From Gammaproteobacteria bacterium (lineage in GTDB: Bacteria; Pseudomonadota; Gammaproteobacteria; HK1), in assembly GCA_022822245.1 (NCBI GenBank), contig JAJECB010000350.1, positions 1-9,161 on the forward strand: a stretch of DNA of 9,161 bases. The letters run 5' to 3'. The notes under the pieces were generated by a model. That model saw only the letters and a program-made list of their open reading frames with translations. It was not told the DNA's origin and did not search any database. This document shows positions 1 to 6,970 of this stretch, one piece after another. Numbering within the stretch: position 1 is the first letter of the stretch; every line of letters begins with the position of its first letter. The position numbers and the translations under genes are program-made.

Positions 1-105
1 GGCGGAGTCGGTCCGGCAGGGTGCGCTCCGGTCCGCCCCGGCGGAGGTCCGGGCCAGGACCGCGGCCGGGGGGAGACGCGGCGGCGGCGGCCGTTTCGGG
101 ACCGC

Positions 106-420
106 TCAGTCGGCGGCCGCTGCCTCCTCGAGGGTGTTGTCGACGACCACCGGGGTCTCGAAGTAGCTGATCCGGGGCTCCTCCCCGTAGCGGTCGGCGA
201 TGTAGCGCTTCCACGCGTCGTCGTAGAAGGACTCCGCCGCCTCCCGGCTCTCCCACAGGTAGCAGCCGCCGCCGATGCCGGTCGCCGCGTCGAACAGGTA
301 GTACTTGCGGACGAGGCCGGCGAGGCCGCGGTACTTGGGGGCGCTCCCCTCGTACGCGTCGCGGGCCTGCTCCAGGGTCGTGCCCTCGGTGAGCGGGAAC
401 TGGACGAGTGCGGTGATCAT
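106..420 (-). CDS. Small YdhR/ABM-like protein (putative monooxygenase fold)
   Basis: The product is 104 residues. Its layout resembles the dimeric alpha+beta (ferredoxin-like) barrel of the YdhR and antibiotic-biosynthesis-monooxygenase group: an N-terminal strand (ITALVQFPL), a helix with EGSAPKYRGLAGLVRKYYLF at about 24-43, then the segment GGCYLWESREAAESFYDDAW at 51-70, in which a Gly-Gly, a Tyr-Leu-Trp and a helix of the type 'SREAAESFY' are typical. A final strand ISYFETPVVVDN ends at about residue 95. Many such proteins are cofactor-free oxygenases or have no proven reaction, so no substrate can be named. The ATG at 420 was chosen because GGAGAAGG lies just upstream and because the longer in-frame reading to the left of it is arginine/serine-rich noise antisense to the neighbouring transporter gene. 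It lies 112 bases downstream of the Bcr/CflA transporter gene on the same strand. Gene call is secure; family is likely; function is unknown. Confidence 0.85.
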   Translation of the reverse strand: MITALVQFPLTEGTTLEQARDAYEGSAPKYRGLAGLVRKYYLFDAATGIGGGCYLWESREAAESFYDDAWKRYIADRYGEEPRISYFETPVVVDNTLEEAAAAD

Positions 421-532
421 GGCCTTCTCCGGGGGTTCGGGCGCGAGGGCGCGAACCGTACCACAGGAACCGCCCGCGATGCCGCGCCCGCCCCGCCGGG
501 CCGGGCCGGGCGAAGGGGCGCGGGAAATGGCG

Positions 533-1774
533 TCAGCCGTCCGCGCGCGGAGCCCGGCTCCGCTCCGCCCAGCGGATGGCGGCGAGCATTCCGGCGCCGA
601 AGATCGCGAAGGCGCCGACCTGGGCGTACAGGGTGCCGTCGAAGCTCTGTCCGACGACTCCCCCGAGAGGCACCGAGATGAGCGTGGCGAGCGAGGCGAC
701 GACGGCCGACCCCACCCCCGCGACGCGGCCGAGGGGCTCCATCGCGAGCGCGTTGAGATTCGCGAACAGCATCCCGACGCAGACGAAGATGAAGAGGAAG
801 TAGGCCATGAAGAGCCAGAACGGGAAGAGGCCGTCGAACGGAAAGAGGCCGACCCACCCCGCGGCGGAGGCAAGGGTGACGGCACCGGCCGCGATGGTCG
901 AGAGCCGGCGCATCCCGTAGCGCATGACGAGGCGCCCGTTCACGATCGAGGCGACCCCGATGACGAGGGCGAGGACCGCGAACCAGAAGACGAAGAGATC
1001 GCCCACCGCGTACCCCTCCTCGAACATCTGGGGCGCGGAGCTCAGGTACGCGACGAAGGGCGAGAACGCGAAGCCGGCCGCGACCGTGTAGCCAATCGCG
1101 ACCCTCGTGCCGAGGATATCCCGGACCGTCCGGCCGAGGACCCGGGGGGAGAGCGACCGCCGGCGGTCCCGGGGGAGGGTCTCCGGCTGCCGGGCGAGGA
1201 GCCACGCGCAGGCGACGACCGCGATGAGGAAGAAGGCGACGAATATCGCACGCCACCCGGCGAGCCGCATGACGGCGAGCCCGAGGGCCGGGGCGGCGGC
1301 AGGGACGAGGATGAACACGGCCATCGCGAACGACATGATGCGGGCCATCGGCCGGCCCCCGTACTGGTCGCGGACGAGGGCGACGGTCACGATGCGCGGG
1401 GCCGCCACGCCGATGCCCTGGAGGACGCGGGCCGCGATCATCACCTCGAACGTGGGCGCCCAGACCGAGACCAGGCACCCCGCCATGAACACCCCGAGGC
1501 CGGCGTAGATCGCGGGCTTGCGGCCGATCCGGTCGGAGAGGGGGCCGAAGAAGACCTGGCCGACCCCGAGCCCGAGGAAGAGGGCGATGATGACGTACTG
1601 GACGTCGTTCGGGCGGACCACGCCGAGGTCCCGCCCGATCACCGGGAGCGCCGGCAGCATCGCGTCGATGGCGAGGGCGACGAGGGAGAAGAGGAGCGCG
1701 ACGAGGGGGATGAACTCGCCGGTGCGAAGCCGTTCCGCGGCCGTCGCGGGCGCGCCGCCGTCGCTGCCGTTCAT
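533..1774 (-). CDS. MFS multidrug efflux transporter, Bcr/CflA type
   Basis: The 413-residue product is an inner-membrane major facilitator with about twelve hydrophobic segments, the usual length for Bcr/CflA drug:proton antiporters. After a polar N-terminus (1-20), the first membrane helix contains Asp37 in AIDAMLPALP, matching the family's acidic residue before the LPALP motif. MFS motif A, GPLSDRIGRKP, is at 77-87 between helices 2 and 3. The stretch ARVLQGIG...VALVRD at about 115-136 is the helix 4 to 5 signature of this subfamily, whose members commonly have a conserved R-D pair here. A polar loop at about 195-215 separates the halves, and a second-half motif NGRLVMRYGMRR is at 279-290. 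The ATG at 1774 has a G-rich ribosome binding site (GGGGGAG) immediately upstream. Substrate cannot be inferred; family members export chloramphenicol, bicyclomycin, sulfonamides or amino-acid derivatives such as cysteine. It lies 124 bases after another MFS gene on the same strand and may or may not share its transcript. Confidence 0.93.
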   Translation of the reverse strand: MNGSDGGAPATAAERLRTGEFIPLVALLFSLVALAIDAMLPALPVIGRDLGVVRPNDVQYVIIALFLGLGVGQVFFGPLSDRIGRKPAIYAGLGVFMAGCLVSVWAPTFEVMIAARVLQGIGVAAPRIVTVALVRDQYGGRPMARIMSFAMAVFILVPAAAPALGLAVMRLAGWRAIFVAFFLIAVVACAWLLARQPETLPRDRRRSLSPRVLGRTVRDILGTRVAIGYTVAAGFAFSPFVAYLSSAPQMFEEGYAVGDLFVFWFAVLALVIGVASIVNGRLVMRYGMRRLSTIAAGAVTLASAAGWVGLFPFDGLFPFWLFMAYFLFIFVCVGMLFANLNALAMEPLGRVAGVGSAVVASLATLISVPLGGVVGQSFDGTLYAQVGAFAIFGAGMLAAIRWAERSRAPRADG

Positions 1775-1898
1775 CGCTCCCCCCGGACCCGTCCGCCATT
1801 CACTCGGTCATCGCTCCCGGCGCCTGGCCCGACCTCCCTGGCGAGCGCGCATGGTACTCGGCCCGAGGCGACCGGGGGGAACCTCGCCGATCGGAAGC

Positions 1899-3128
1899 TC
1901 AGGGTGCGCCCGTCGCCCGGTCTCGCCGCGCGAGAAACGCGCTGAGGACGACGGCGATGACGGAGAGGGCGAGCATCGCGGCGAACGCGTTTGTGTACGA
2001 GCCGTACGTGTCGAAGACCGATGCGCCGGCGAGCGCGCCGACGCCCCCCGCCCCGTGGTGCACCATGGTGATGAGGCCGCTCACCGTGCCGAGAAGGGCG
2101 AGCCCCGCGACCTCGCGGGCAAAGACGACGGCGAGAGGGGCGGTCATCCAGAAGGTCACCCCGTAAAGGAGGGCCGCCCCGACGATGACCGCCGGCTCGC
2201 GGCTCGCGAGGACGAGCGCGGATACGCCGATGCGAAGGACGAAGCACAGCACCGTGGGCAGCACCGGGCCGAAGCGATCGTTCAGCACGCCGGCGAGGAG
2301 CACCCCGGCGAGCCCGGTCAGCCCCATGAACGCGAGCATGTTGCCCGCGAGCAGGAAGTCGACTCCCTCGTCGAGGGCGAACGCCACCACGTGGGTCGCG
2401 ACGAGGAAGTCCTGGAAGCCGCAGATCGCGTAGATGACGAGGAGGAGCTGGAGCCGCTTCGAGGCGAGGGCCTCACGCAGGGTTCCCGGCTCCCGGGCCG
2501 CGACCGCCGCCACGGGAGACGCGCGGGCGCCAGAGCCACGACCGGGGATCGGCGCCGGGGGCGCGGCCCGGCCCGCGACGAGCACGAGCGGTAGCACGCA
2601 CACCAGGGTCGCCGCCCCGAGAGCGAGGAACGACCCCCGCCATCCCAGGGTGGTGAGCTGAACGGCGAGGACCGAGATGACGAGGAGCTGCCCCACCCCC
2701 ATGCCGGAGATCGCGATGCTGTTGGCCATCCCCAACCGGTGCGGGTACCAGCGGCTGAGGAGCACCCCGATGGGGGTGACGGAGGTCCCCGCGGAGCCGA
2801 GCGCGAACACCACGCCATAGACGATAAGCGCCTCCCAGGGCCGTTCGATGACGCTCATGGCGGCGAGCCCGAGGGCCGAGACGAGCACCGCGAGCCCGAG
2901 CACGGTACGGGCCCCGAAGCGGTCGGTGAGCCGGCCGACCAGCGGCAGGGCGCAGGCGGAGAGCACCATGAACGCGGTCACGCTGAACGACAGGGCGCTG
3001 CGGCTCCACGCAAGGTCGTGGGCCATGGGATGGAGGAGGAGCCCGATCGCGAAGCGCGCGCCGCCGTTGAAGAACAGCACCAGGAAGCACACGGCGAGGA
3101 GGAAGCGGGCGGCGGCGGCGTGGTTCAC
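1899..3128 (-). CDS. MFS transporter (monocarboxylate/oxalate-formate antiporter-like)
   Basis: The 409-residue product is an integral membrane protein with two six-helix halves. Motif A is visible as GRLTDRFGAR at 65-74, with a second-half copy GVLNDRFGPV at 280-289. The first half has an N-terminal helix LLAVCFLVLFFNGGARF and the segment LSRWYPHRLGMANSIAISG at 124-142, a pattern (R-W-Y/F-x3-R-x2-A ... G) common in the oxalate/formate and monocarboxylate porter branch. A hydrophilic linker rich in Ala, Pro and Arg (about 187-218) joins the halves. His357-His358 lie in a late helix. The substrate is not identifiable; an organic anion is a guess from the subfamily. The start is GTG at 3128, with GAGG only about 3 bases upstream, so initiation is weak by eye. 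The gap to vapC is 23 bases, so read-through or coupling from vapC is plausible. It is not closely similar to the MFS protein encoded downstream, so the pair is not a recent duplication. Confidence 0.9.
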   Translation of the reverse strand: MNHAAAARFLLAVCFLVLFFNGGARFAIGLLLHPMAHDLAWSRSALSFSVTAFMVLSACALPLVGRLTDRFGARTVLGLAVLVSALGLAAMSVIERPWEALIVYGVVFALGSAGTSVTPIGVLLSRWYPHRLGMANSIAISGMGVGQLLVISVLAVQLTTLGWRGSFLALGAATLVCVLPLVLVAGRAAPPAPIPGRGSGARASPVAAVAAREPGTLREALASKRLQLLLVIYAICGFQDFLVATHVVAFALDEGVDFLLAGNMLAFMGLTGLAGVLLAGVLNDRFGPVLPTVLCFVLRIGVSALVLASREPAVIVGAALLYGVTFWMTAPLAVVFAREVAGLALLGTVSGLITMVHHGAGGVGALAGASVFDTYGSYTNAFAAMLALSVIAVVLSAFLARRDRATGAP

Positions 3129-3151
3129 GAACCTCGACCGTGCGCTCGACG

Positions 3152-3580
3152 CTATGGGAGGAGCGGCGGATTCGGGGCCGGGATCGGGGTGAGCCCCTCG
3201 ATACCGCGGAACCCCTCGCCGAACGTCGCGACGAACTCCGCCTCGTGCCGAAACGCAGCCGCGACGATTGCCGCATCGACAAAGCTCAGCCGAGCCGTGG
3301 CACGGGTGCGGAATTCGCGAAGCGCGGCCGCGAAGATGTCGGAGCAGGGCAGGAATTCCACTTCCTCGGCATCCATGAGGATGTCCGCTACCTCCAGCGC
3401 CGTCCGATGTCCACGCCGTGCGAGCAGTACGGTCACCACTTCGAGAAACACGTACTCGATGAGCAACGGGCGCCCGAAGTCACCGCGCCGAAGGTCCGCC
3501 ATCGCGGACGCGGCCGCCGCGTGGTGAACGTCGCGACGGTTGTGAAACGCGATGAGGAAGCTCGAGTCGAGGACAATCAC
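3152..3580 (-). CDS. vapC: PIN-domain toxin VapC (type II toxin-antitoxin)
   Basis: The 142-residue product is a single PIN domain, the Mg-dependent RNase fold of VapC toxins, which cut tRNA or rRNA when free of the antitoxin. Visible landmarks are the N-terminal strand [11 protein letters not shown] with Asp5, the segment EYVFLEVVTVLLARRG with Glu47 at the second acidic position, and LSFVDAAIVAAA with Asp102 at the third. The usual fourth acidic site, normally TFD-x-x-F, reads TFGEGF here: Gly121 replaces Asp, with Glu122 next to it. Length is normal for the family. The start is GTG at 3580, overlapping the vapB stop as GTGA, which is typical of translationally coupled toxin genes. The stop (TAG) is 23 bases before the MFS gene on the same strand. 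Base composition is lower in GC than the flanking genes, consistent with acquired DNA. Membership in the family is secure; whether the enzyme is fully active is uncertain because of Gly121. Confidence 0.92.
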   Translation of the reverse strand: MIVLDSSFLIAFHNRRDVHHAAAASAMADLRRGDFGRPLLIEYVFLEVVTVLLARRGHRTALEVADILMDAEEVEFLPCSDIFAAALREFRTRATARLSFVDAAIVAAAFRHEAEFVATFGEGFRGIEGLTPIPAPNPPLLP

Positions 3581-3822
3581 CGTGCGGCGCCGGTGCCGTA
3601 CACGATGGCGTCAATCTCCTCGCTCAGCCGCTCGTTTCCCGGCGGGAACTCCTCGGAGACCAGCGAGCCGAGGCTGCCGCTCTTCGCGCGCCGGCCGGGC
3701 CAGTTCACGTACGCGCGAATCGCCTCGTTGACGGCCTCGCCGATCGTCTTGCCCTCGAGCGACGCCTGCGCCTTGAGGGCGCGATACGCGCGGGGATCGA
3801 GATTGCGAATCGTGGTATCCAT
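3577..3822 (-). CDS. vapB: Ribbon-helix-helix antitoxin VapB
   Basis: The product is 81 residues from the ATG at 3822. Residues 2-7 (DTTIRN) fit the DNA-binding beta strand of a ribbon-helix-helix dimer, followed by helix A (about 10-22, [13 protein letters not shown]) and helix B (about 26-39, [14 protein letters not shown]). The rest is a hydrophilic tail with [15 protein letters not shown] at about 62-76, the kind of C-terminal segment with which such antitoxins wrap the PIN toxin. It should neutralise VapC and, with it, repress its own promoter. An upstream in-frame ATG at 3840 would add six residues (MCDNAH). I prefer 3822 because the fold starts there directly and because the upstream ATG lies inside the operator palindrome; neither start has a recognisable ribosome binding site. 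The stop overlaps the vapC GTG start by four bases. Confidence 0.9.
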   Translation of the reverse strand: MDTTIRNLDPRAYRALKAQASLEGKTIGEAVNEAIRAYVNWPGRRAKSGSLGSLVSEEFPPGNERLSEEIDAIVYGTGAAR

Positions 3823-3845
3823 GTGTGCATTGTCACACATGTGTG
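3822..3845. promoter_or_regulatory. Candidate VapB/VapBC operator (repeated half-sites)
   Basis: Three hexamer half-sites are visible: TGTGTG at 3822-3827, CACACA at 3834-3839 and TGTGTG at 3840-3845. The last two are part of the perfect 12-bp palindrome CACACATGTGTG (3834-3845). The first and second form an inverted repeat with a 6-base spacer, and the first and third form a direct repeat (ATGTGTGC at 3821 and 3839) at 18-bp spacing. The array overlaps the candidate vapB -10 hexamer and spacer and the first base of the start codon, as expected for autorepression by a ribbon-helix-helix antitoxin. The repeats are seen directly; the role as operator is inferred. Confidence 0.5.
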
Positions 3846-3857
3846 CGGAAATCAGAA
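3829..3857 (-). promoter_or_regulatory. Candidate vapBC promoter (possibly leaderless)
   Basis: On the minus strand, TTCTGA (3852-3857) and GACAAT (3829-3834) are separated by exactly 17 bases. GACAAT matches four of six positions of the sigma-70 -10 consensus; the -35 match is poor (three of six). Transcription from it would begin about seven bases further, at or next to the A of the ATG at 3822, which would give a leaderless vapB message and would fit the absence of a ribosome binding site. This is inference from motif positions only. Confidence 0.4.
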
Positions 3858-3900
3858 GTTGCTGGCCTTCCGGCCCGTCGTCCCCTCCGGACCGCGCGGC

Positions 3901-3906
3901 TATACT
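3901..3906 (+). promoter_or_regulatory. Candidate -10 element of the glyQS promoter
   Basis: TATACT matches five of six bases of the -10 consensus and stands alone in GC-rich DNA 41 bases before the glyQ start codon, giving a predicted leader of about 35 bases. No convincing -35 hexamer lies 16-18 bases upstream, so this is a weak assignment resting on the hexamer and its position. The region between it and the vapB start shows no riboswitch or T-box-like structure that I can recognise. Confidence 0.35.
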
Positions 3907-3947
3907 TGCGGCCCCCGACGCGAGCGACCCGCGACCACCTCCACGCC

Positions 3948-4853
3948 ATGCTGTTCCAGGACATGATTCTGGCCCTCGACGCCTATTGGGCGGCCGAGGG
4001 CTGCGTGCTCCAGCAGCCCTACGACATGGAGGTGGGGGCGGGCACGTTCCACCCCGCCACGTTCCTGCGCGCGATCGGCCCCGAGCCGTGGCGAGCCGCC
4101 TACGTGCAGCCGTCGCGGCGCCCGGCGGACGGACGCTACGGGGAGAACCCCAACCGGCTCCAGCACTACTACCAGTACCAGGTGGTCCTCAAGCCCTCCC
4201 CGCCCGACGTCCAGGCCCTCTACCTCGGCTCCCTCGAGGCCCTCGGCATCGATCCCCTGGTGCACGACATCCGCTTCGTCGAGGACAACTGGCAGTCGCC
4301 CACCCTCGGGGCGTGGGGACTCGGCTGGGAGGTGTGGCTGAACGGGATGGAGATCTCCCAGTTCACCTACTTCCAGCAGGCGGGGGGCATCGACTGCCGC
4401 CCGGTGACGGCCGAGATGACCTACGGCCTGGAACGGGTGGCGATGTACCTCCAGGGAGTGGACAGCGTCTACGACCTCGCCTGGACCGACGGGGTGACCT
4501 ACGGCGACGTGCACCTCCAGAACGAACAGGAGATGTCCGCCTACAACTTTACCCACGCACCGGTCGATACCCTGTTCGACTGGTTCGAGACCTGCGAGGC
4601 GGAGAGCCGCCGGCTCGCGGAGTCCGAGCTCCCGCTCCCCGCCTACGAGATGGTCCTCAAGGCATCCCACGTCTTCAACCTCCTCGACGCGCGGGGGGCG
4701 CTCTCGGTGACCGAGCGCCAGCGCTACCTCCTCAGGGTGCGGGCGATCGCGCGGGGAACGGCCCGCGCCTGGCTCGCCCGGCGCGAGCAGCTCGGCTTCC
4801 CCCTGCTGCGGCGCACGGGGTCCGTGGCGGCCGGGGCGGCGGCCGATGACTGA
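3948..4853 (+). CDS. glyQ: Glycine--tRNA ligase alpha subunit
   Basis: The 301-residue product is the alpha chain of the bacterial heterotetrameric (alpha2beta2) glycyl-tRNA synthetase, a cytoplasmic class II enzyme; this subunit carries the catalytic core that activates glycine with ATP. The conserved block [19 protein letters not shown] is at 23-41. Class II motif 2 with its arginines is in YVQPSRRP...[15 protein letters not shown] at 52-76, [20 protein letters not shown] is at 110-129, and the motif 3 arginine is in [11 protein letters not shown] at 159-169. Length is close to the roughly 303 residues of the E. coli protein. The ATG at 3948 puts [12 protein letters not shown] next to the start, as in homologues. 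No clear Shine-Dalgarno sequence precedes it. The final eight bases overlap the start of glyS (ATGACTGA), so the two subunits are probably translationally coupled. Identification is secure. Confidence 0.98.
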   Translation: MLFQDMILALDAYWAAEGCVLQQPYDMEVGAGTFHPATFLRAIGPEPWRAAYVQPSRRPADGRYGENPNRLQHYYQYQVVLKPSPPDVQALYLGSLEALGIDPLVHDIRFVEDNWQSPTLGAWGLGWEVWLNGMEISQFTYFQQAGGIDCRPVTAEMTYGLERVAMYLQGVDSVYDLAWTDGVTYGDVHLQNEQEMSAYNFTHAPVDTLFDWFETCEAESRRLAESELPLPAYEMVLKASHVFNLLDARGALSVTERQRYLLRVRAIARGTARAWLARREQLGFPLLRRTGSVAAGAAADD

Positions 4854-6960
4854 GGCCGGACGGCGCGACCTCCTCGCGGAGATCGGCACCGAAGAGCTCC
4901 CGCCGCAGAGCCTGCGCGGCCTCTCCGAGGCGTTCGCGGCCGCGGTGCGCGAGGGGCTCGCGGGGGCCGGGCTCGCCTGCCGCACGGTCGAGCCCTTCGC
5001 GACCCCCCGCCGGCTCGCCCTCATCGCGCGCGGCGTGCCGGACCGCGTCCCCGGACAGGCGCGCGAGCGCCGGGGGCCGGCCCTTGGCCAGGCGTTCGAC
5101 GCCGACGGCGAGCCGACCCGGGCCGCGCTCGGGTTCGCCCGCTCCTGCGGGGTGGACGTGGGCGCCCTCGGGCAGCTCGAGACGCCCAGGGGGGCCTGGC
5201 TCGTGCATCGGGTCGAGGAGCCGCCGCGACCTGCCTCGGACCTCGTTCCGGGGGTGATCGAGGCAGCCCTCGGCGAGCTTCCCATCGCGCGCCGCATGCG
5301 GTGGGGAGACGGCGACGCGGAGTTCGTGCGGCCGGTCCACTGGCTCGTGCTGCTCCTCGGAACCGAGGTCGTCGAGGCCACCATCCTCGGGGTGGGGGCC
5401 GGGCGCGAGACCCGCGGCCACCGTTTCCACCACCCGGACCCGATTCCCCTCGCGGACCCCGGCGAGTACGTCGAGAAGCTCCGGAGTCCCGGGCGCGTCC
5501 TCGCCTCCTTCGGCGAACGCCGCCGCCTCATCGAGGGGCTCGTCGGGGACGCCGCCGCCGCGCTCGGCGGCCGCGCGGTCGCGGGGGACGACCTCTTAGA
5601 CGAGGTGACCGCCCTCGTCGAGTGGCCGGTGGCGGTCGCCGGCCGGTTCGAGGAACGCTTCCTCGACCTGCCGCGCGGGGTGATCACGGCCACCCTCCAG
5701 GGCCACCAGCGCTACTTCCCGGTCGAGGACGGGGACGGCCGGCTGCGGGCCTCCTTCGTCACCGTCAGCAACGTCGAGAGCCGCCGGCCGGACGCGGTCC
5801 GGGCCGGGAACGAGCGGGTGGTGCGGCCCCGCCTCCAGGACGCGGAGTTCTTCGTCCGCGCCGACCGGGAGCGGCCCCTTCCCGACTACCGCGCGGCCCT
5901 CGAAGGGGTCGTGTTCCAGGAACGGCTCGGATCGATGGCCGAGAAGTCCGACCGGGTGACGGTCCTCGTCCGCCACGTGGCGCGCGCCGCCGGGCTGGAC
6001 CCGGACGAGACCGCCGCCGCGGCGCGCGCGGCCGAGCTCGGCAAGTGCGACCTCGTCACCGCCATGGTCGGCGAGTTCCCCGATCTCCAGGGGTACATGG
6101 GCGCCTGCTACGCACGCGAGGGCGGGGAGCCCGACGAGGTCGCGGACGCCATCGAGGAGGCATACCTTCCGCGCTTCGCCGGGGACGCGATCCCCGCCAC
6201 CGCGGCCGGGCGCGCCCTCGCCCTCGCGGAGCGGCTCGACACCCTGGCCGGCATCTTCGGCATCGGCCTCGGCCCGACCGGCGACCGGGACCCCTTCGCG
6301 CTCCGCCGGAGCGCTCTCGGAGTGCTCCGGATCCTCGTCGAGGCGGAGATCGACGCGGACCTCGAGGCCCTCGTCGGGCACGCCGTCGAGGGCTACGGCG
6401 AGCGGCTCGACGCCGGCCACGAAGCGCTCGCGGGCGAGGTCTTCGAGTTCGTGGTGGAGCGCCTCCGGGGCTGGTCGGACGCACCGCCGGACGTCTTCGC
6501 GGCCGTCCATGCGCGCCGGCCCACCCGGCCTCTCGACTTCGTGCGGCGGATGGACGCGGTGCGCTCGTTCCGGGCCCTCCCCGAGGCGGCGAGCCTCGCG
6601 GCGGCCAACAAGCGGATCGCGAACATCCTGCGGCAGGTGGACGAGATCGATCCCGATCCCGGGGGGGCGCCCCGCCGCCGCTCCGAGGTGGACCCGGTCC
6701 TTTTCGCCGAGCCGGCGGAGGGAAGCCTCGCGGAGCGCGTCTCGGAGGTGGCTCCGGGGGTGGAGGCGCTCCTCGCGCGCGGCGACTACAGCGAGGCGAT
6801 GACCGCCCTCGCGGGGCTTCGCGAGGGCGTCGACGAGTTCTTCGACCGGGTCCAGGTCCTGACCGACGACCCGGCGGTCCGGGGGAACCGGCTCGCCCTC
6901 CTCGCCCGGATCGGGGACCTCTTCCTCGAGACCGCCGACATCTCGCGCCTGAAGGCGTGA
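4846..6960 (+). CDS. glyS: Glycine--tRNA ligase beta subunit
   Basis: The 704-residue product is the beta chain of the two-subunit glycyl-tRNA synthetase, which binds tRNA-Gly. It opens with [12 protein letters not shown] at 9-20, the family hallmark. Other recognisable blocks are FATPRRLAL at 51-59, FVRPVHWLV at 160-168, the segment [17 protein letters not shown] at 277-293, and VSNVESRRP at 307-315. The HD-like region runs from about 355 to 500, with [20 protein letters not shown] at 400-419 and the well-kept [29 protein letters not shown] ending near 488. The C-terminal anticodon-binding (DALR-type) part contains ANKRIANIL at 587-595 and ends with [13 protein letters not shown]...NRLALL...ADISRL. 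Length fits the family (689 in E. coli). It overlaps glyQ by eight bases and precedes the acyltransferase gene by ten. No oddity was seen. Confidence 0.98.
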   Translation: MTEAGRRDLLAEIGTEELPPQSLRGLSEAFAAAVREGLAGAGLACRTVEPFATPRRLALIARGVPDRVPGQARERRGPALGQAFDADGEPTRAALGFARSCGVDVGALGQLETPRGAWLVHRVEEPPRPASDLVPGVIEAALGELPIARRMRWGDGDAEFVRPVHWLVLLLGTEVVEATILGVGAGRETRGHRFHHPDPIPLADPGEYVEKLRSPGRVLASFGERRRLIEGLVGDAAAALGGRAVAGDDLLDEVTALVEWPVAVAGRFEERFLDLPRGVITATLQGHQRYFPVEDGDGRLRASFVTVSNVESRRPDAVRAGNERVVRPRLQDAEFFVRADRERPLPDYRAALEGVVFQERLGSMAEKSDRVTVLVRHVARAAGLDPDETAAAARAAELGKCDLVTAMVGEFPDLQGYMGACYAREGGEPDEVADAIEEAYLPRFAGDAIPATAAGRALALAERLDTLAGIFGIGLGPTGDRDPFALRRSALGVLRILVEAEIDADLEALVGHAVEGYGERLDAGHEALAGEVFEFVVERLRGWSDAPPDVFAAVHARRPTRPLDFVRRMDAVRSFRALPEAASLAAANKRIANILRQVDEIDPDPGGAPRRRSEVDPVLFAEPAEGSLAERVSEVAPGVEALLARGDYSEAMTALAGLREGVDEFFDRVQVLTDDPAVRGNRLALLARIGDLFLETADISRLKA

Positions 6961-6970
6961 CGGCCCGAGC

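Noticed and set aside
1..105. Possible end of another gene at the left edge
   Set aside because: Plus-strand frames are open but give only Arg/Gly/Ala/Pro-rich residues with no recognisable sequence, and no gene end can be assigned.
1864..1886. Inverted repeat CGAGG...CCTCG after the first MFS gene, considered as a terminator
   Set aside because: The stem is only five pairs with a 13-base loop and no following T-run on the minus strand.
305..1945. A 546-codon plus-strand open frame across the left region
   Set aside because: It is antisense to the Bcr/CflA transporter gene, its translation is a low-complexity mix of Arg, Asp, Glu, Gly and Pro with no domain, and such frames are expected opposite GC-rich genes.
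1270..2885. The same 18-base string (CGGCGAGCCCGAGGGCCG) in both MFS genes, considered as a repeat
   Set aside because: It encodes similar Leu/Gly/Ala membrane-helix residues in both genes with the same codon bias, and similarity does not extend beyond it.
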